64,000 bases of DNA from Paractinoplanes ovalisporus (GCF_016834655.1 NZ_JAENHP010000018.1:124001-188000); one strand, 5' to 3'; counted from the stretch's first letter, positions 40,646 through 48,297 are shown. Numbers and translations are program-made. The notes: a model not told the origin generated them from the sequence alone.

Positions 40646-41557
40646 ATGGGCCTGACCTTCGCCACCGAGCCGGTGTCCGTGCGCACGCCGGCGACCAGCG
40701 CCAACCTCGGTCCGGGCTTCGACGCGCTGGGTCTCGCGCTGACCCTCTACGACGATCTGAGCGCCCGGGTCACCGGGAGCGGCTGCACCGTGACCGTGAC
40801 CGGCGAGGGCGCGGGTGAGCTGCCCGGTGACGAGACGCATCTCGTGGTGCGGGCGATGCTGGCGACGTTCGACGAGTTCGGCGAGCGCCCGCCCGGTCTG
40901 GCCGTGGAGTGTGTCAACCGCATCCCGCAGGCCCGCGGTCTCGGGTCGTCCTCGGCCGCCATCGTCGGCGGCGTCCAGCTGGCCCGTGGCCTGGTGGCGG
41001 GGGGCCTGAGCCGGATCGACGACGAGGCCGCGCTGCGCATCGCGGGCCGGCTCGAGGGCCACCCCGACAACGTCGCTCCCTGCCTGCTGGGCGGGTTCAC
41101 CATCGCCTGGACCGAGGGGCCGGGGGCCCGGGCCGTGCGGCTGGCGCCGGCCGCGAACGTAAATCCGACAGTCTTCATCCCGGCCGAGCGCGGATACACG
41201 TCCTCGGCGCGCGCGGCCCTTCCGCCGACCGTGCCGCACGCCGACGCCTCGTTCAACGCCGGCCGGGCCGCGCTGCTGACCCACGCCCTGACCAGCGATC
41301 CCAGCCTGCTGTGGGCGGCCACCGAAGACCGGCTGCACCAGGGCTACCGGGCCGAGGGCATGCCGGGCACGGCGTCGCTCGTGGCGTCGCTGCGCTCGGT
41401 CGGTGTGGCGGCTGTGGTCAGTGGTGCGGGGCCCACGGTGCTGGCGTTGACCCAGGTGCCGGCCGATTTCCACCCCGGAACAGAATGGCGCGCCGAGTCG
41501 TTGGGCGTGGATGGCGCCGGTGCTCTTGTCAAAGGGAGTATGGTGGAACTCGCCTAG
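40646..41557 (+). CDS. thrB: Homoserine kinase
   Basis: A 303-residue GHMP kinase that phosphorylates homoserine, the step before ThrC. Motif 1 is VRTPATSANLGPGFDALGLAL, the ATP-binding motif 2 is IPQARGLGSSSAAIVGGV, and motif 3 is VAAVVSGAGPTVLAL. All are intact. A GTG six bases upstream (40640) is in frame, but the -10-like box favours ATG 40646 as a leaderless start. In related genomes thrB follows thrC directly; here four genes lie between. Confidence 0.95.
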   Translation: MGLTFATEPVSVRTPATSANLGPGFDALGLALTLYDDLSARVTGSGCTVTVTGEGAGELPGDETHLVVRAMLATFDEFGERPPGLAVECVNRIPQARGLGSSSAAIVGGVQLARGLVAGGLSRIDDEAALRIAGRLEGHPDNVAPCLLGGFTIAWTEGPGARAVRLAPAANVNPTVFIPAERGYTSSARAALPPTVPHADASFNAGRAALLTHALTSDPSLLWAATEDRLHQGYRAEGMPGTASLVASLRSVGVAAVVSGAGPTVLALTQVPADFHPGTEWRAESLGVDGAGALVKGSMVELA

Positions 41558-41883
41558 CGGGGCCCTGTTGCCGCAGGTCGCACGAGTTGACTACGCTCAA
41601 GACCTAGCACAGCCGCGAAGCAAGCGATCTCTGCGGTTCGGCGCGCACCCCGAGACTCCCAAGGCCTTGCCGGCCGTCTCACCTCTCCACAGGCACACGC
41701 CTAGCAGAGATCGAACATCGCTGCACTCGCCGAGACCTACTCGTCAAAGTCTGACTAGCAGGGACACCGTCGGGCTGCCGTGCTGCAAACTCCCGCGCCG
41801 CTTTGCGAGGCGGGTAACCGGAACTCCCGGCCACCAGGCTGCAGAACCGGGAGTCTCGGGCTTTTTCCGACGGAAGGAATCCA
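41558..41883 (+). promoter_or_regulatory. rho leader region
   Basis: The 326 bases between thrB and rho hold no supported gene. The sequence is less GC-rich than its surroundings, contains repeated CT-rich stretches, and ends in a terminator-like hairpin (41823-41866). Long rho leaders that allow autogenous control are known in other bacteria; here it is an inference from layout. Confidence 0.5.
41823..41866 (+). terminator. Terminator-like hairpin in the rho leader
   Basis: ACTCCCGG (41823-41830) and CCGGGAGT (41847-41854) form a perfect eight-base stem, followed by CTCGGGC and five T. The 3' arm could pair instead with a second ACTCCCG at 41789-41795, giving two exclusive structures. The rho start lies 17 bases after the T-run. 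It may be an attenuator. Confidence 0.5.
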
Positions 41884-43890
41884 TTGAGCGACACCACCGA
41901 CGTGACGTCGGGTGTTTCTGACGTCGCTGACGCCGGCGCTAGCACCACCGCGACGGCCACGAAGCGCCGCCGAGGCGGCACCGGCCTGTCCGCGATGCTG
42001 CTGCCCGAGCTGCAGAGCCTCGCCGCGTCCCTGGGCATCTCCGGCACCGCCCGGATGCGCAAGGGCGAGCTGATCACCGCGATCACCGAGCGCCAGAGCG
42101 GAGGCGCGCCGGCCGAGAGCGCGCCGAAGCCGCGCAGCAGCAAGGCCGCCGCGGAAGCCCCGGCCCCGGTCGTCGCCACGGCCCCCGTGGTCGCGTCGGC
42201 CAAGGTCGAGCCGCCGGCCGTGCAGGCCGCCCCGGCCGAGGCCCCCACCGGGCCGATCGAGGCCAAGCCGACCGTTGCCGCGCAGCCGGAGGCTGCTCCG
42301 GCCGGAGACGGCGAGGGCCAGCGGGCCGAGGGTGGCAGCCGCCGCGGCCGCAACCGTGACGGCGGGCCGCGGGAGTCGCGGGAGCGGGAGCCGCGCGAGT
42401 CCCGTGAGACGGCCGCCCCGGCCGCCGAGACCGAGACGGCCGAGCGCACCGAGCGTCCGGAGCGGGGCGAGCGCAACCGCGACCGCCAGCGCAACGACCG
42501 GCAGCGCGACGACCGTCCCCGTGAGGACCGTCAGCGCGAGGACCGCTCGCGCAACGACGGCCGGAACGAGGGTCGCAACGACCAGGGCCGCAACAACAAC
42601 GACGACGACGATGACAACGACGGCGGCGAGGGCGGCCGGCGGAGTCGTCGCAGCCGGTTCCGTGACCGTCGCCGTGGCCGCGGCGACCGTGACGGCAACG
42701 AGGGCGGTCAGCGCGACGGTGGCGGCCGCGAGCCGCACGTCAGCGAGGACGACGTTCTCGTCCCGGTGGCCGGCATCCTCGACGTGCTCGACAACTACGC
42801 GTTCGTCCGCACGACCGGTTACCTCTCCGGCCCGAACGACGTCTACGTGTCGATGTCGCAGGTCAAGAAGCACGGCCTGCGCCGCGGCGACGCGGTCACC
42901 GGCGCCGTGCGGGCCACGCCCCGCGAGGGCGGCGGCGACCAGCGCCGCGACAAGTACAACCCGCTGGTCCGGCTCGACACGATCAACGGGATGGAGCCCG
43001 AGGAAGCCCGGCGCCGTCCGGAGTTCTACAAGCTCACCCCGCTCTACCCGCAGGAGCGTCTGCGCCTCGAGACCGAGCCGCACATCCTGACCACCCGCGT
43101 CATCGACCTGGTCATGCCGATCGGCAAGGGCCAGCGCGCGCTCATCGTGTCGCCGCCCAAGGCCGGCAAGACGATGGTGTTGCAGGCGATCGCCAACGCG
43201 ATCACCCACAACAACCCCGAGTGCCACCTGATGGTCGTGCTGGTCGACGAGCGGCCCGAAGAGGTCACCGACATGCAGCGCTCGGTCAAGGGCGAGGTCG
43301 TCGCGGCCACGTTCGACCGGCCGCCGCAGGACCACACCACGGTCGCCGAGCTGGCGATCGAGCGGGCCAAGCGCCTGGTCGAGCTCGGCCACGACGTGGT
43401 CGTCCTGCTCGACTCGGTGACGCGGCTCGGCCGGTCGTACAACCTGGCGGCGCCGGCCTCCGGCCGCATCATGTCGGGTGGTATCGATTCGACGGCGCTC
43501 TATCCGCCGAAGCGGTTCCTGGGCGCGGCGCGCAACATCGAGAACGGTGGCTCGCTCACCATCCTCGCGACCGCGCTGGTCGAGACCGGCTCGATGATGG
43601 ACACGGTGATCTTCGAGGAGTTCAAGGGCACGGGTAACGCCGAGCTCAAGCTCGACCGCAAGATCGCCGACAAGCGGGTCTTCCCGGCCATCGACATCGA
43701 CCCGTCCGGAACGCGTAAGGAAGAGATCCTGCTCGGCAAGGAAGAGCTGGCGATCATCCACAAGCTCCGGAAGGTGCTGCACTCGCTCGACTCGGGTGCC
43801 GCGCTCGACCTGCTGCTCGACCGGCTCAAGCAGACCCGCACGAACGTCGAGTTCCTGATGCAGATCGCGAAATCGACGCCCGGCGAGTAA
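41884..43890 (+). CDS. rho: Transcription termination factor Rho
   Basis: A 668-residue hexameric RNA-dependent ATPase. Rho_N covers about residues 34-72 (LPELQSLAASLGISGTARMRKGELITAI). An insertion of over 200 residues follows, first Ala/Pro-rich, then dominated by Arg, Asp, Asn and Glu with NDRQRDDRPRED-type repeats. The primary RNA-binding domain (about 290-365) has ILDVLDNYAFVRTTGYL. The ATPase core has the P-loop PPKAGKT near 425, VLVDERPEEVTDM, and the R-loop segment GAALDLLLDRLKQT. Start is TTG 41884, behind AAGGAA. Insertions of this kind in actinobacterial Rho add RNA binding. It is followed by a strong terminator. Confidence 0.97.
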   Translation: MSDTTDVTSGVSDVADAGASTTATATKRRRGGTGLSAMLLPELQSLAASLGISGTARMRKGELITAITERQSGGAPAESAPKPRSSKAAAEAPAPVVATAPVVASAKVEPPAVQAAPAEAPTGPIEAKPTVAAQPEAAPAGDGEGQRAEGGSRRGRNRDGGPRESREREPRESRETAAPAAETETAERTERPERGERNRDRQRNDRQRDDRPREDRQREDRSRNDGRNEGRNDQGRNNNDDDDDNDGGEGGRRSRRSRFRDRRRGRGDRDGNEGGQRDGGGREPHVSEDDVLVPVAGILDVLDNYAFVRTTGYLSGPNDVYVSMSQVKKHGLRRGDAVTGAVRATPREGGGDQRRDKYNPLVRLDTINGMEPEEARRRPEFYKLTPLYPQERLRLETEPHILTTRVIDLVMPIGKGQRALIVSPPKAGKTMVLQAIANAITHNNPECHLMVVLVDERPEEVTDMQRSVKGEVVAATFDRPPQDHTTVAELAIERAKRLVELGHDVVVLLDSVTRLGRSYNLAAPASGRIMSGGIDSTALYPPKRFLGAARNIENGGSLTILATALVETGSMMDTVIFEEFKGTGNAELKLDRKIADKRVFPAIDIDPSGTRKEEILLGKEELAIIHKLRKVLHSLDSGAALDLLLDRLKQTRTNVEFLMQIAKSTPGE

Positions 43891-43901
43891 AAGTCGCAAT
43901 T

Positions 43902-43944
43902 GGGGCGCGGCCCTCCCTCGTACGGGAGAGGTCGCGCCCCTTTT
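43902..43944 (+). terminator. Strong intrinsic terminator after rho
   Basis: GGGGCGCGGCCCTCCC pairs, with one mismatch and a one-base bulge, with GGGAGAGGTCGCGCCCC around a short TCGTAC loop. TTTT follows directly. It should end the rho transcript. Confidence 0.9.
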
Positions 43945-43968
43945 GTCGCACAAGGAGTGTGTGCGACA
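43944..43968. promoter_or_regulatory. Inverted repeat upstream of the NOS gene
   Basis: TGTCGCAC and GTGCGACA are perfect eight-base arms separated by nine bases. The site follows the rho terminator directly and lies 56 bases before the NOS start. It may be an operator; its arm length and spacing suit a dimeric regulator. Confidence 0.45.
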
Positions 43969-43987
43969 CCGGTCAGGGTCATGCGAA

Positions 43988-44019
43988 CCTCCCATTCCAA
44001 ATGTAAGAACGGTGGGAGG
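43988..44019 (+). promoter_or_regulatory. Hairpin that would hide the NOS ribosome site
   Basis: CCTCCCA (43988-43994) pairs perfectly with TGGGAGG (44013-44019). The 3' arm contains the GGGAGG Shine-Dalgarno sequence six bases before the NOS start. If transcribed, the stem would block initiation until opened. An alternative is that the transcript starts inside this segment. Confidence 0.5.
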
Positions 44020-44024
44020 CGCCG

Positions 44025-45191
44025 ATGAACGTGCCAGGCTACCGGGACGTACCGACGGAGCCGTGGGACCCGGCCGCGCCCGCCGACCCGGGCGAGGCCG
44101 AGGACTTTCTCCGGCAGTGCTACACCGAGAACCCCCGGCTCGGCCCGGTCGAACCGCGGCTGGCCATCGTCCGGGCCCAGATCGCCGCCACCGGCACCTA
44201 TGTGCACACCACGGAGGAACTCGCGTACGGCGCGAAGCTGGCCTGGCGCAACGCGAGCCGGTGCATCGGGCGCCTCTACTGGCGCAGCCTCGTCGTGCTC
44301 GACCGGCGCCGGGCCCGTACCGCCGATGAGATCTTCTCGCTGCTGGTCAACCACCTGCAGACGGCGGGGGCCGGCCAGATCCGCCCGGTGATCAGCGTCT
44401 TCGCCGCCGCCCAGCCCGGCCAGCCCTTCGCACGGGTCTGGAACGAGCAGCTGATCCGGTACGCCGGATACCGCGGCTCCGACGGGTGCCCGGTCGGCGA
44501 CGGGCGGCTGGAGGAGTTCACCGCCGCGATGCGGGGGTTCGGGTGGCGCGGCAAGAACGACCAGTTCGACGTGCTCCCCCTCGCGATCGAGACCCCGTCC
44601 GAGGGCGTCCGCCTCTACGAGCTGCCCGAACGTGCCATCCGGGAGGTTCCGCTGACCCACCCCGAGTACGGCTGGTTCGCCGAACTGGGCCTACGCTGGC
44701 ACGCCGTCCCGGCCATCTCGAACATGCGCCTCACCATCGGCGGCGTGCACTACCCGCTGGCGCCGTTCAACGGCTGGTACCTCGGCACCGAGATCGGCGC
44801 CCGCAACCTGGCCGACACCGACCGCTACGACATGCTGCCGGTGGTCGCGGATCGGATGGGCCTGGACACCAGCCGCGAGTCGACCCTGTGGCGCGATCGG
44901 GCGCTGGTCGAGCTCAACCGGGCCGTGCTGCACTCGTTCGAGCTGGCCGGGGTGAAGATGAGCGACCACCACACCGAGTCCCAGCGGTTCCTCAAGCACA
45001 TCGCCAACGAGGAGAAGGCCGGCCGCCGGGTGCCCGCCGACTGGACGTGGATCGTGCCGCCGATGTCGGGCGGGATCACCCCGGTCTTCCACCGCTACTA
45101 CGACGAGGCGGACCTGCGGCCGGCGTTCTACCTCGACGAGGAGGCGTCCGAGCGGGCCCGTGGGGGGTGCCCGGTCAGGCGAACTCATTGA
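44025..45191 (+). CDS. nos: Bacterial nitric oxide synthase, oxygenase domain
   Basis: A 388-residue protein matching bacterial NOS oxygenases that oxidise L-arginine to citrulline and NO. The heme-thiolate Cys80 is in AWRNASRCIGR. The arginine-binding Glu256 is in FNGWYLGTEIGAR, and the pterin/heme-side Trp is in PADWTWIVPPMSGG (342). There is no reductase domain, so general flavodoxin-type reductases must supply electrons. There is no zinc-binding N-terminal hook, as in other bacterial forms. The tail ends GCPVRRTH. It is monocistronic after the rho terminator, with a GGGAGG site, and overlaps the convergent RNA ligase gene by 17 bases. The family call is secure; physiological role is open. 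Confidence 0.95.
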   Translation: MNVPGYRDVPTEPWDPAAPADPGEAEDFLRQCYTENPRLGPVEPRLAIVRAQIAATGTYVHTTEELAYGAKLAWRNASRCIGRLYWRSLVVLDRRRARTADEIFSLLVNHLQTAGAGQIRPVISVFAAAQPGQPFARVWNEQLIRYAGYRGSDGCPVGDGRLEEFTAAMRGFGWRGKNDQFDVLPLAIETPSEGVRLYELPERAIREVPLTHPEYGWFAELGLRWHAVPAISNMRLTIGGVHYPLAPFNGWYLGTEIGARNLADTDRYDMLPVVADRMGLDTSRESTLWRDRALVELNRAVLHSFELAGVKMSDHHTESQRFLKHIANEEKAGRRVPADWTWIVPPMSGGITPVFHRYYDEADLRPAFYLDEEASERARGGCPVRRTH

Positions 45192-45792
45192 CCGCGAAGT
45201 CGTCGCGGTGGCGCCAGCTGTCGGGGGTGCGTACGTGGTCGGACCGCACCCATTTGAGCACCCGGACCGCGAACTGGTCGGCCGGGATGCGCCCGGCCGC
45301 CCGTACGACGAAGCCCTCCGAGGTCTCCGGCTCGCGCTGGGCCGCCCACGCCGCCCGGGCCTCGGACAGGCTGCCGCCCCGGTAGAGCACCGGCACCACG
45401 GGCAGCTCCAGGCGCTGCGCCCAGTCGACCGTGTCGTCCCAGCCCAGCAGCGTGTCGGTCTCGTCCCAGATGCCGAAGACGATGAAGACGCCGGGCAGGT
45501 CGGAGTAGGGGATGCTGCGCCGGGCCCACATCGACTCGCCGCAGACCCGCCAGTCGTCCGGGATCCGGTACGACGTCATGGCCCACAGCGCCTTGGCCGG
45601 GCGGTCCCAGGGCTGGGTGCCGGAGTCGGGCGAACGCCCGTACATCGCGTCCCGGGTGAAGGTCAGATTGCCGCCGTCGAGTTTCTCGGTGACCACCAGT
45701 TCGCCGTCGAGCCAGGTCAGGTCGTGCTGCACCTTGTCGTCGTCCGTGGCCCCGGGCGAGTCGGGCAGGTGGAACGTACGCGGGTACTTCAC
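45175..45792 (-). CDS. Minimal RNA ligase (nucleotidyltransferase domain)
   Basis: A 205-residue covalent nucleotidyltransferase. Motif I is EKLDGGN with Lys37 as the AMP-accepting residue, motif III is RVCGE (Glu86), motif IIIa is FIVFGIWDE, motif IV is SEGFVVR (about 158-164), and motif V is VLKWVR (Lys180). These match RNA ligases and not NAD-dependent DNA ligases. It is much shorter than T4 Rnl1 or Rnl2 and has no extra C-terminal domain, only about 20 further residues. The GTG start is three bases after the stop of the polynucleotide kinase gene, so both are one operon. It would seal ends prepared by that enzyme. Confidence 0.85.
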   Translation of the reverse strand: MKYPRTFHLPDSPGATDDDKVQHDLTWLDGELVVTEKLDGGNLTFTRDAMYGRSPDSGTQPWDRPAKALWAMTSYRIPDDWRVCGESMWARRSIPYSDLPGVFIVFGIWDETDTLLGWDDTVDWAQRLELPVVPVLYRGGSLSEARAAWAAQREPETSEGFVVRAAGRIPADQFAVRVLKWVRSDHVRTPDSWRHRDDFAVNEFA

Positions 45793-45795
45793 CGT

Positions 45796-46692
45796 TCAGA
45801 AGTCCCCCTCCGCCACCTGGAACACGGTCAGCCCCAGCTCACGCCACATGCGCACCACCTGCTGCCGGTCGTCGAAGACCCCGGCGATGCGCCAGCGCTC
45901 ACTGATCTCGTTCTCGAAGATCTCGCGTTTGACCACCGCGTCCTTGCGGTTGTCGCCCGCGGGCCGCATGAATAGTGCTTCGTACGGCACGTCCACGTAA
46001 AGGTCCAGCCACGCCTCGGTCTCCGAGCGGGCCGCCTCGTCGCGCCCCGAGCAGAAGACGATCGCGTTGCCGGCCGCGTGCATGGCCCGCACCGCGGCGA
46101 TCACGGCCGGGTTGGGGGAGTCCTCACCGACCCGGTCCCAGTCGTACGGGCGGCGCCCGTTCATCAGCGCGACGGTGCCGTCGATGTCGACCAGGATCGC
46201 CGGAGGCAACTCCTCGGGCGGGTCGTAGATCACACCCGGGCCGCCCGTCTCGGCGTACGGAATGGGAAGGGGAAGGTTCTTGCCGGCCAGGTAGCGGTCG
46301 TACATGCGCCGGATGCCGTCCTCGCCGACCCGCTCCTCGGAATCGCGCCCGGCGTCACGCCGGATGCACTCCTCCAGCGGCACGTCGGTGAAGTCGTGCA
46401 CCTCGAAGCTGGCCTGGTGCCGGGCGGCCATCTCGGCCCACCGCCGTACGGTCTCGGTGCGCAGGTTGGTGTCGTCGACGATCACACTGGCGCCCTTGCG
46501 CAGCAGCCCCTCGACCGTGGTCCGCTGGGCCAGGGTGACCTGAGCCTCGGCCCATTCGGTGTAGAGCAGGCTCCCGTGCAGCATGCGGCGCAGGTCGTCG
46601 CGGTTGACCCGGACGACGCGGGGCTGGAGCAGGCGGGCGAAGCTGGTCTTGCCGGACCCCGGCAGCCCCCGAGTGATCAGAAGTCGTGTCAT
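45796..46692 (-). CDS. T4-type polynucleotide 5'-kinase / 3'-phosphatase
   Basis: A 298-residue bifunctional end-healing enzyme laid out like T4 Pnkp (301 residues). The N-terminal kinase has the P-loop GLPGSGKT (9-16), NRDDLRR (30-36; T4 uses Asp35 and Arg38 in the same place) and IVDDTN (71-76). The C-terminal HAD phosphatase has VDIDGT (Asp169 and Asp171), CSGRDEA (about 214-220), Lys255 and FDDR (273-276). It would put phosphate on 5'-OH ends and remove 2',3'-cyclic or 3'-phosphates. It is the first gene of the operon with the RNA ligase. ATG 46692 follows GGAGCGAG. No phage genes lie nearby. Confidence 0.9.
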   Translation of the reverse strand: MTRLLITRGLPGSGKTSFARLLQPRVVRVNRDDLRRMLHGSLLYTEWAEAQVTLAQRTTVEGLLRKGASVIVDDTNLRTETVRRWAEMAARHQASFEVHDFTDVPLEECIRRDAGRDSEERVGEDGIRRMYDRYLAGKNLPLPIPYAETGGPGVIYDPPEELPPAILVDIDGTVALMNGRRPYDWDRVGEDSPNPAVIAAVRAMHAAGNAIVFCSGRDEAARSETEAWLDLYVDVPYEALFMRPAGDNRKDAVVKREIFENEISERWRIAGVFDDRQQVVRMWRELGLTVFQVAEGDF

Positions 46693-46793
46693 CAACTCGC
46701 TCCGGACAAAGCAGGGCAAAAACGCCGGGAATAGCCCGCCCGCAGCTTATGTTGAAGCCCAGGTCACGCCGATTTCGCCAAGACGCGGCGACA

Positions 46794-46806
46794 TGGCAGA
46801 CTAGTA
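46794..46806 (+). promoter_or_regulatory. Possible rpmE promoter
   Basis: The segment TGGCAGACTAGTA carries the same TGGCAGACT as the boxes at 22653 and 52142, here about 90 bases before the rpmE start. The 196-base gap between the divergent PNK operon and rpmE holds no gene. Confidence 0.3.
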
Positions 46807-46888
46807 CATCGGCCAGTAAAGGTTCCGGTTCACGCCTCAGCACAGTCGGCGACCCGGCGACCGATTCCATTGAGGGAGACCGAGTTAC

Positions 46889-47113
46889 ATGAAGAGCGGC
46901 ATCCACCCGGAGTACACGACCACCGAGGTCATCTGCTCCTGCGGCAGCACCTTCACCACCCGTAGCACCGCCAAGGGCGGCGAGATCCGCGTCGAGACCT
47001 GCAGCGCCTGCCACCCGTTCTACACCGGCAAGCAGCGCGTCCTCGACACCGCGGGCCGGGTCGCGAAGTTCCAGGCCAAGTACGCCAAGGTCAACGCCGC
47101 GAAGAAGAAGTAA
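46889..47113 (+). CDS. rpmE: 50S ribosomal protein L31, zinc-binding form
   Basis: A 74-residue ribosomal protein. Cys16, Cys18, Cys38 and Cys41 (CSC and CSAC) form the zinc ribbon of the C+ type of L31, as opposed to the zinc-free form made in zinc shortage. The conserved HPFYTGKQR and a basic Lys-rich tail follow. A GAGGGAGACC-type site lies upstream. The order rho-(...)-rpmE-prfA-prmC is common in actinobacteria. Confidence 0.97.
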   Translation: MKSGIHPEYTTTEVICSCGSTFTTRSTAKGGEIRVETCSACHPFYTGKQRVLDTAGRVAKFQAKYAKVNAAKKK

Positions 47114-47120
47114 CTGCTTC

Positions 47121-47159
47121 AACGGCGCCCGTTCCCGGTTCCCCGGGGCGGGCGCCGTT
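47121..47159 (+). terminator. Hairpin after rpmE
   Basis: AACGGCGCCCG and CGGGCGCCGTT form a perfect 11-base stem with a 17-base loop that itself contains CCCCGGGG. A run of six T lies only 12 bases further on. It may terminate most rpmE transcripts before prfA. Confidence 0.6.
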
Positions 47160-47195
47160 CGCATGTCAGCTTTTTTCACCAGCCGGGAGACGAAG

Positions 47196-48287
47196 ATGAG
47201 CACGGATCGGCTGACCACCCTTCTCGCCGAGTACGCCGAGCTCGAGAAGCGGATGGAGGACCCCTCCATCCACTCGGACCAGGCCCTCGTGCGCCGGGTC
47301 GGCCGACGCTTCGCCGAGCTGGCCCCGCTCTATGCCGCCAACGCCGAGCTCGAGGCGGCCCGGGCCGACCTGGCCGCGGCCAAGGAGCTCGCGGCCGAGG
47401 ACCCGGGCTTCGCGGCCGAGGTCGACGCGGTCGCGGCCACGCTCCCGCCGCTCGAGGAGAAGCTCGGCGAGATGCTGATCCCGCGCGACCCCAACGACGC
47501 CAAAGACGTGATCATCGAGATCAAGGCGGGCGAGGGCGGCCAGGAGTCGGCGCTGTTCGCGGGCGATCTGCTGCGCATGTACACCCGCTACGCGGAGCGC
47601 CACGGCTGGGTCGTCGAGGTGATCGACTCGCAGGAGTCGGACCTGGGCGGGGTCAAGGACATCTCGGTCGGCGTACGGACCAAGGGTGTGCCCGACGGTG
47701 GCCACGGTGTCTGGTCCCGCATGAAGTGGGAGGGCGGCGTGCACCGGGTGCAGCGCGTCCCGGTCACCGAGTCGCAGGGCCGCATCCACACCTCGGCCGC
47801 CGGCGTGCTCGTGCTGCCCGAGGCCGAAGAGGTCGACGTCGAGATCGCGCCGAACGACCTGCGCATCGACGTGTTCCGCTCGTCCGGGCCGGGCGGTCAG
47901 TCGGTCAACACCACCGACTCGGCCGTGCGCATCACCCACATCCCCACCGGCACCGTGGTGAGCTGCCAGAACGAGAAGAGCCAGCTGCAGAACAAGGAGT
48001 CGGCGCTGCGCATCCTGCGGTCCCGGCTGCTGGCCATCGCCCAGGAGGAGGCCGACGCGGCCGCCTCCGACTCGCGCAAGGCCCAGGTGCGCACGGTCGA
48101 CCGTTCGGAGCGGATCCGCACCTACAACTTCCCGCAGAACCGCATCACCGACCACCGGATCGGCTACACCGCCTACAACCTCGACCTGGTGCTCGGCGGG
48201 GAGCTCGACGCCGTGCTCGACGCGCTGGCCGAGGCCGACCGGGCGGCGCGGCTGGCCGGCGAGTCCGAAATCGGCCGGCGGCCGTGA
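47196..48287 (+). CDS. prfA: Peptide chain release factor 1
   Basis: A 363-residue class I release factor for UAA and UAG. It has the N-terminal coiled-coil domain (residues 1-100), the stop-codon recognition domain with REP-like IHTSAAGVLVLPE nearby, the peptidyl-hydrolase motif SSGPGGQSVN (Gln methylated by PrmC), and the C-terminal RTYNFPQNRITDHRIGY. ATG 47196 has GGGAGACGAAG before it; the in-frame ATG at 47163 is less likely. Its modifying enzyme PrmC is encoded 3 kb downstream. Confidence 0.97.
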   Translation: MSTDRLTTLLAEYAELEKRMEDPSIHSDQALVRRVGRRFAELAPLYAANAELEAARADLAAAKELAAEDPGFAAEVDAVAATLPPLEEKLGEMLIPRDPNDAKDVIIEIKAGEGGQESALFAGDLLRMYTRYAERHGWVVEVIDSQESDLGGVKDISVGVRTKGVPDGGHGVWSRMKWEGGVHRVQRVPVTESQGRIHTSAAGVLVLPEAEEVDVEIAPNDLRIDVFRSSGPGGQSVNTTDSAVRITHIPTGTVVSCQNEKSQLQNKESALRILRSRLLAIAQEEADAAASDSRKAQVRTVDRSERIRTYNFPQNRITDHRIGYTAYNLDLVLGGELDAVLDALAEADRAARLAGESEIGRRP

Positions 48288-48297
48288 GCGGCCGGCC

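Noticed and set aside
41755..43995. A 746-codon minus-strand frame over rho
   Set aside because: Antisense to rho, with no recognisable domain; it follows from the codon bias of rho.
44025..45191. A NOS-linked nitration or secondary-metabolite cluster
   Set aside because: No P450, peptide synthetase or other biosynthetic gene lies within the flanking 15 kb.
45175..46692. A prophage or T4-like phage remnant as the source of the Pnkp-ligase pair
   Set aside because: No integrase, structural or lysis gene is nearby and base composition matches the chromosome; the pair lies among conserved housekeeping genes.
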